Positions 7,101 to 9,436 of a stretch of DNA of 9,436 nucleotides are shown here, piece after piece. The notes under the pieces were generated by a model. The model saw nothing but the letters and a program-made list of their open reading frames with translations. It was not told where the DNA came from and searched no databases. A program made the position numbers and the translations under genes. Position 1 is the stretch's first letter. Each line of letters begins with the position of its first letter. The stretch comes from Spirochaetales bacterium (GTDB lineage: Bacteria > Spirochaetota > Spirochaetia > DSM-27196 > SLST01), in assembly GCA_030642995.1 (NCBI GenBank), contig DAOWMR010000080.1:1-9436 (forward strand), read 5' to 3'.

Positions 7101-7491
7101 GTCCGAGCCGATCGAGAAGATGGAGCTCTACAAGAAAATCGCATCAATCAGCACACAGGACGCCCTTGAGGCCACTGCCGGGGAGATTCAGGATCGATTT
7201 GGCCCTCTGCCCGACGAGGTGCATAGCCTCCTCTCACTTGCTGAAATCCGGATTCTCTGTCGGAGTCTGCACATTGCGAGCTTGCGGGAGCGAAGGGGAA
7301 AACTGGAGATTGAGTTCGGCAAGGTTGCCAAAGTCAGCGCCGACAGGGTCGTAAATCTGATTCACTCGTCCGGAGGCGGCGTGAGGCTTGACCCGCGGAG
7401 ACCCCAAGTCCTTGTGATGGACACCGGGGCTGTGGGATTGAAGGAGAAGAGCGAGTTCATTCGCGGGCGACTTGCCGCGCTTGTGGTATAG
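4102..7491 (+). CDS. mfd: Transcription-repair coupling factor Mfd
   Basis: An 1129-residue protein, close to the family's usual length. Mfd recognises RNA polymerase stalled at DNA damage, pushes it off and recruits UvrA. The N-terminal part (about 1-330) resembles the UvrB-like module with a non-functional P-loop. The RNA polymerase-interacting CarD-like domain starts near residue 468 (GDHVVHVNYGIGRF). The translocase motor shows Walker A GDVGYGKTE (616-624, Lys622), the DEEQ box (717-720), TATPIPRT (743-750) and motif VI QLRGRVGR (886-893). The C-terminal TRCF domain is recognisable from about 983. All motor residues that I can check are intact. The GTG start is supported by GGGAG 6 nt upstream. 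trmB follows after 16 nt, so the two are probably co-transcribed. The call is secure. Confidence 0.98.
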   Translation: MTPLHSTLTSALKGYRPWQELRDRLTVGPYPLNVIGPRGGYFAFVASQIARQTTGSVLIIVPTEQEAESLVADLTLFGERPILVPWWGSLPYRPLPRTAPVFGHRTRALGRLLLEPPSVAVCSLRAYLTPVPDPIRLAKRLVTIRTGDSFDPAELSRDLERYGYSRVPKVTVRGEYALRGEVLDLFQPGDDDAIRIVFEWDEIEQIRTFQAETQTSTGKLDCFVLHPEREVVWDEDEILALEERIAEATEFREPADLLESIRERRWVEGEEIYFPLADQRPHRITDYLGEAPTVLFSESDRLISSYEALEKEYQGLYASERARREVPKPNRILFDLEDVMNATDRRILFPVFGEGDHESSITLACDPPRSFFGNITFLKEELGNLSKVGYRGVIYADSEAQAQRIRHLLQEFEIAVEADRLSAGFSLPDQKLLVIEENEIFGRRRRIPRSVKQVHSEVIDTFVDLAPGDHVVHVNYGIGRFNGITRITAAGNERDYIHLEYAGEEFIYIPIEQVNLIQRYIGHSGESPRLDKMGGKSWESRKSRVRKNVEDLAERLVKLYSRRRRARGYAFPEDSEWQVQFEATFPFEETEDQITCIEDVKADMEKPAPMDRLVCGDVGYGKTEIGLRAAFKAVASGKQVAILAPTTILVEQHYETFTDRLRDFPVKVGMLSRFVSRKDQKQVLAELAGGTLDIAIGTHRILQKDVLYRDLGLLIIDEEQRFGVKDKERLKELKNSVDCLTLTATPIPRTLHMSLLKIRDMSILRTPPQNRLPIRTVIKEFSEELIADAIRSEVERGGQVFFLHNRVETLENIVSFLQQLVPEVIVDKAHGHMSSHALEDIMHRFIHGGFQVLVSTTIIENGIDIPNVNTIIIDRADMYGISQLYQLRGRVGRSDRMAYAYLLYPDQRVLSEIAMKRLQIISDHTELGSGFKIALKDLEVRGAGNLLGREQSGDILSIGFDLYLRLLDEAIRNLDEEAEPQDEEVYLELEYSGFIPDSYVSEPIEKMELYKKIASISTQDALEATAGEIQDRFGPLPDEVHSLLSLAEIRILCRSLHIASLRERRGKLEIEFGKVAKVSADRVVNLIHSSGGGVRLDPRRPQVLVMDTGAVGLKEKSEFIRGRLAALVV

Positions 7492-7496
7492 AGCCC

Positions 7497-7504
7497 GGGG
7501 GGGG
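7497..7504 (+). repeat. Run of eight G residues in the trmB ribosome-binding region
   Basis: Eight consecutive G bases lie between the mfd stop and the trmB ATG, ending 3 nt before the start codon. They probably act as the Shine-Dalgarno sequence. Gain or loss of a G would change spacing without altering the main coding frame. Confidence 0.9.
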
Positions 7505-7507
7505 TGC

Positions 7508-8191
7508 ATGGGAGAGTTTCGGGATCGAGAACATATCAAGAGCTACGCGATCCGGGCAACGCGGATGAGCGCGGCCCAGCGGCGTGCTTTTGATGAACTC
7601 TACGGACAATACTGTGTTCCGGCTTCATCTTTGCCGGTTGATCCTCACAGCCTCTTCAAGTCCGAGGACCATCCTGTATACCTGGAGATCGGGTTTGGTA
7701 TGGGAGATGCAACTGCGGAAATGGCCGCAGCCCAGCCGGATGTGAATTTTCTTGGGATTGAGGTTCACAGGCCTGGAGTCGGGAAACTGCTTGCCGCTAT
7801 TGAGCGTGGCGGGCTGTCAAATATCAGGATTATTCACGACGACGCGCTTCTGGTCGTGGAGCAGATGATCCCTCCTGACTGTCTGGACGGCGTTCTTCTG
7901 TTCTTTCCGGACCCATGGCCGAAGAAACGGCACCATAAGCGGAGAATTGTTCGGGACTCATTTGTGGAGCTTCTGGTTGCCAGACTTCGTCCCGGCGGAT
8001 TCCTTTACTCGGTGACGGACTGGGAGGAATACGCCGAGTGGATGATGGACGTTTTCGACCGTGCCCGGGGAATTGAGAACCCGTTTGAGGGATATGCGCC
8101 GGCACAGTCGTGGCGACCCGGCACTGCGTTCGAAAAAAAGGGTTGCGCGGCGGGACGAGAGATTCGAGAACTCTACTTTCGTCGCGCGTAG
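7508..8191 (+). CDS. trmB: tRNA (guanine-N7-)-methyltransferase TrmB
   Basis: TrmB transfers a methyl group from S-adenosylmethionine to N7 of G46 in the variable loop of tRNAs. From the ATG at 7508 the product is 227 residues. The SAM-binding motif is EIGFGMG (from Glu60). The family signature FFPDPWPKKRHHKRRI is at 132-147, and the C-terminal substrate motif TAFEKKG at 206-212 matches the TxxExxG pattern. A longer frame opens at 7472 within the end of mfd, but its extra 12 residues (including RARGG) are unlike TrmB N termini. The G-run just before 7508 also supplies a ribosome-binding site, so 7508 is preferred. The tRNA-Asn in this window carries G46 and is a plausible substrate. It probably shares the mfd transcript. 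The call is secure. Confidence 0.95.
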   Translation: MGEFRDREHIKSYAIRATRMSAAQRRAFDELYGQYCVPASSLPVDPHSLFKSEDHPVYLEIGFGMGDATAEMAAAQPDVNFLGIEVHRPGVGKLLAAIERGGLSNIRIIHDDALLVVEQMIPPDCLDGVLLFFPDPWPKKRHHKRRIVRDSFVELLVARLRPGGFLYSVTDWEEYAEWMMDVFDRARGIENPFEGYAPAQSWRPGTAFEKKGCAAGREIRELYFRRA

Positions 8192-8193
8192 GC

Positions 8194-8226
8194 ATGCAAC
8201 AGCGCCTCATGCTACCATAGTTGCAT
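8194..8226. repeat. 7-bp inverted repeat between trmB and citrate synthase
   Basis: ATGCAAC (8194-8200) and GTTGCAT (8220-8226) are perfect inverted copies separated by 19 bp, within the 55-bp gap upstream of citrate synthase. They could form a weak hairpin or an operator. The repeat is followed by AAAAATAC, not a T-run, so it is not a plus-strand intrinsic terminator. A 7-bp pair can occur by chance. I could not assign a convincing promoter here. Confidence 0.35.
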
Positions 8227-8246
8227 AAAAATACAGAAGGAACGTA

Positions 8247-9436
8247 ATGGATCTGAAGAAAAGAGAGGATCAATTTCTTGATGCGCACGTAAGTCGTGCC
8301 GAGCAGATGGTGGTAATCAGTCCCGAGGAGTATCGGAAGTACAACTGCAAGCGGGGATTACGGAATGAAGATGGAACCGGCGTTCTCGTTGGACTGACCG
8401 AGATCGGGGAGGTTCACGGGTACATAATCGATGATGCCGAGCGAATCCCAGCGCCTGGAAAACTCTCCTATCGGGGCATGGATCTGTGTGATATCGTCCA
8501 CGGGTTCCAGGCGGAGAGCCGTTTCGGTTTTGAGGAGGTGATCTATCTGCTCCTCTTCGGCGCGCTGCCGACGGGCGATGCGCTGGCGGAGTTCAGTGAG
8601 CTGCTCGGAAACAAGCGTGAGCTGCCCAAAGGATTCACCGAAGACATGGTCTTGCGAGCACCGAGTGTTGACATCATGAACAAGCTGGCTCGCTCAATTC
8701 TGGTAAGCTATTCGTATGACACGAATGCCGAGGAACTCTCGGTCCGCAATATCCTCCGGCAGAGCATAGAACTCATCGCGCGTTTCCCCTCAATCGTTGC
8801 CTACGCGTATCAGGCCAAGCGCCACTATTTCCATGAGGAGAGTCTCTACATCCACGCGCCGGAACCCGAGCTCTCAACTGCTGCGAATTTCCTCCAGATG
8901 ATGAGACCGGATCGGGTGTACACGCCGCTTGAGGCTGAGACTCTTGATCTCGCACTTGTGCTCCACGCGGAGCATGGTGGTGGAAACAACTCTGCATTCA
9001 CGATCCACGTTGTCTCTTCTGCGGCAACCGACACCTACTCGGCAATTGCCGCAGCGGTGGGATCACTGAAAGGCGCGAAGCATGGGGGGGCAAACAATCG
9101 TGTGATGTCCATGATGGCGGATATCAAGAAGAACGTGCGCGACTGGGCAGATGAAAGTGAGGTGCAGCGCTACGTGGAAAAGATCATCGGGAAGGAGGCC
9201 CATGACCGTAGCGGGTTGGTGTACGGGATGGGGCACGCCGTATATACCCTCAGTGATCCACGGGCGGTCCTGTTGAAAGAAAAGGCTGCCGAACTCGCCG
9301 CTGAGAAGGGATTCCGAGAGGAGTTCGACCTTCATGAGATGGTTCAAAAGGTTACCCCTCAGGCGTTCTCCGCCGTGCGTGGTTATGAGCGCGTGATAGC
9401 TCCCAATGTGGATTTCTTCTCCGGATTTGTGTACTC
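8247..9436 (+). CDS. Citrate synthase (citrate/2-methylcitrate synthase family), 3'-truncated by the window edge
   Basis: This enzyme condenses oxaloacetate with acetyl-CoA to citrate, the entry step of the TCA cycle or of glutamate synthesis; 2-methylcitrate synthase activity cannot be excluded. The frame is open from the ATG at 8247 to the window end, 396 codons, with AGAAGG 6 nt upstream as ribosome-binding site. The catalytic triad expected from characterised citrate synthases is intact: His243 in HAEHGGGNNS, His279 in KHGGAN, and Asp337 in SDPR, with the GHAVY motif at 329-333. The HAEHGGGNNS form replaces the HxDHEGGN of mitochondrial-type enzymes; from memory it is the form seen in clostridial and spirochaete-type homologues. 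About 50 C-terminal residues are probably missing. A 7-G run (9084-9090) lies at KHGGAN. It begins 55 nt after trmB, so it may be a third gene of the mfd transcript or have its own promoter. Confidence 0.93.
   Translation, partial: MDLKKREDQFLDAHVSRAEQMVVISPEEYRKYNCKRGLRNEDGTGVLVGLTEIGEVHGYIIDDAERIPAPGKLSYRGMDLCDIVHGFQAESRFGFEEVIYLLLFGALPTGDALAEFSELLGNKRELPKGFTEDMVLRAPSVDIMNKLARSILVSYSYDTNAEELSVRNILRQSIELIARFPSIVAYAYQAKRHYFHEESLYIHAPEPELSTAANFLQMMRPDRVYTPLEAETLDLALVLHAEHGGGNNSAFTIHVVSSAATDTYSAIAAAVGSLKGAKHGGANNRVMSMMADIKKNVRDWADESEVQRYVEKIIGKEAHDRSGLVYGMGHAVYTLSDPRAVLLKEKAAELAAEKGFREEFDLHEMVQKVTPQAFSAVRGYERVIAPNVDFFSGFVY

Noticed and set aside
7472..7507. Alternative upstream start for trmB overlapping the end of mfd
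   Set aside because: The added residues do not resemble TrmB N termini, and the G-rich ribosome-binding site favours the ATG at 7508.
8964..8993. Unusual HAEHGGGNNS motif as a catalytic change in citrate synthase
   Set aside because: The catalytic His, the second His and the Asp are all present, and as I recall this variant is common in a large subgroup of bacterial citrate synthases.
9084..9090. G7 run inside citrate synthase as a phase-variation tract
   Set aside because: It encodes the two glycines of the conserved KHGGAN motif, so codon choice explains it, and a frameshift there would simply destroy an essential-type enzyme.

Overview
The window looks like a bacterial chromosome, moderately GC-rich, with the end of an integrated mobile element at its left edge. 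My best guess for the host is a spirochaete (Spirochaetales-like). That rests on the general look of the pseudo-receiver/PilZ protein, the Mfd protein and the citrate synthase compared with spirochaete homologues as I remember them. It is inference, not a search result.

Region 1 (1-1268): the 3' part of a large serine recombinase gene runs rightwards and ends inside a tRNA-Asn(GTT) gene on the opposite strand. The recombinase stop codon is made from anticodon-loop bases of the tRNA. The tRNA has a near-consensus promoter (TTGACA-N17-TATCTT) on its 5' side. On its 3' side a strong intrinsic terminator lies antisense within the last recombinase codons. This is the expected geometry of an integrative element inserted at the 3' end of a tRNA gene. 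The rest of the element, including the recombinase catalytic domain, is off the left edge.

Region 2 (1350-4068, minus strand): a compact probable operon, in transcription order: an exported protein with an Ig-like N-terminal half and an NTF2-like C-terminal end; a degenerate receiver-PilZ protein with both c-di-GMP binding motifs; and the radical SAM enzyme AmrS. The gaps are 11 nt and then a 4-nt ATGA overlap. With no terminator visible after amrS, the tRNA terminator may also end this transcript.

Region 3 (4102-9436, plus strand): mfd (transcription-repair coupling factor), trmB (tRNA m7G46 methyltransferase) and a citrate synthase running off the right edge. mfd diverges from the exported-protein gene with only 33 bp between the two GTG starts. 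A run of eight G residues sits in the trmB ribosome-binding region, and a 7-bp inverted repeat lies in the 55-bp gap before citrate synthase.

Most of the right side is ordinary housekeeping. The least ordinary parts are the recombinase/tRNA junction, where one stretch codes protein on one strand and tRNA plus terminator on the other, and the three-gene minus-strand unit of unclear purpose. I found no CRISPR array, IS element or rRNA.
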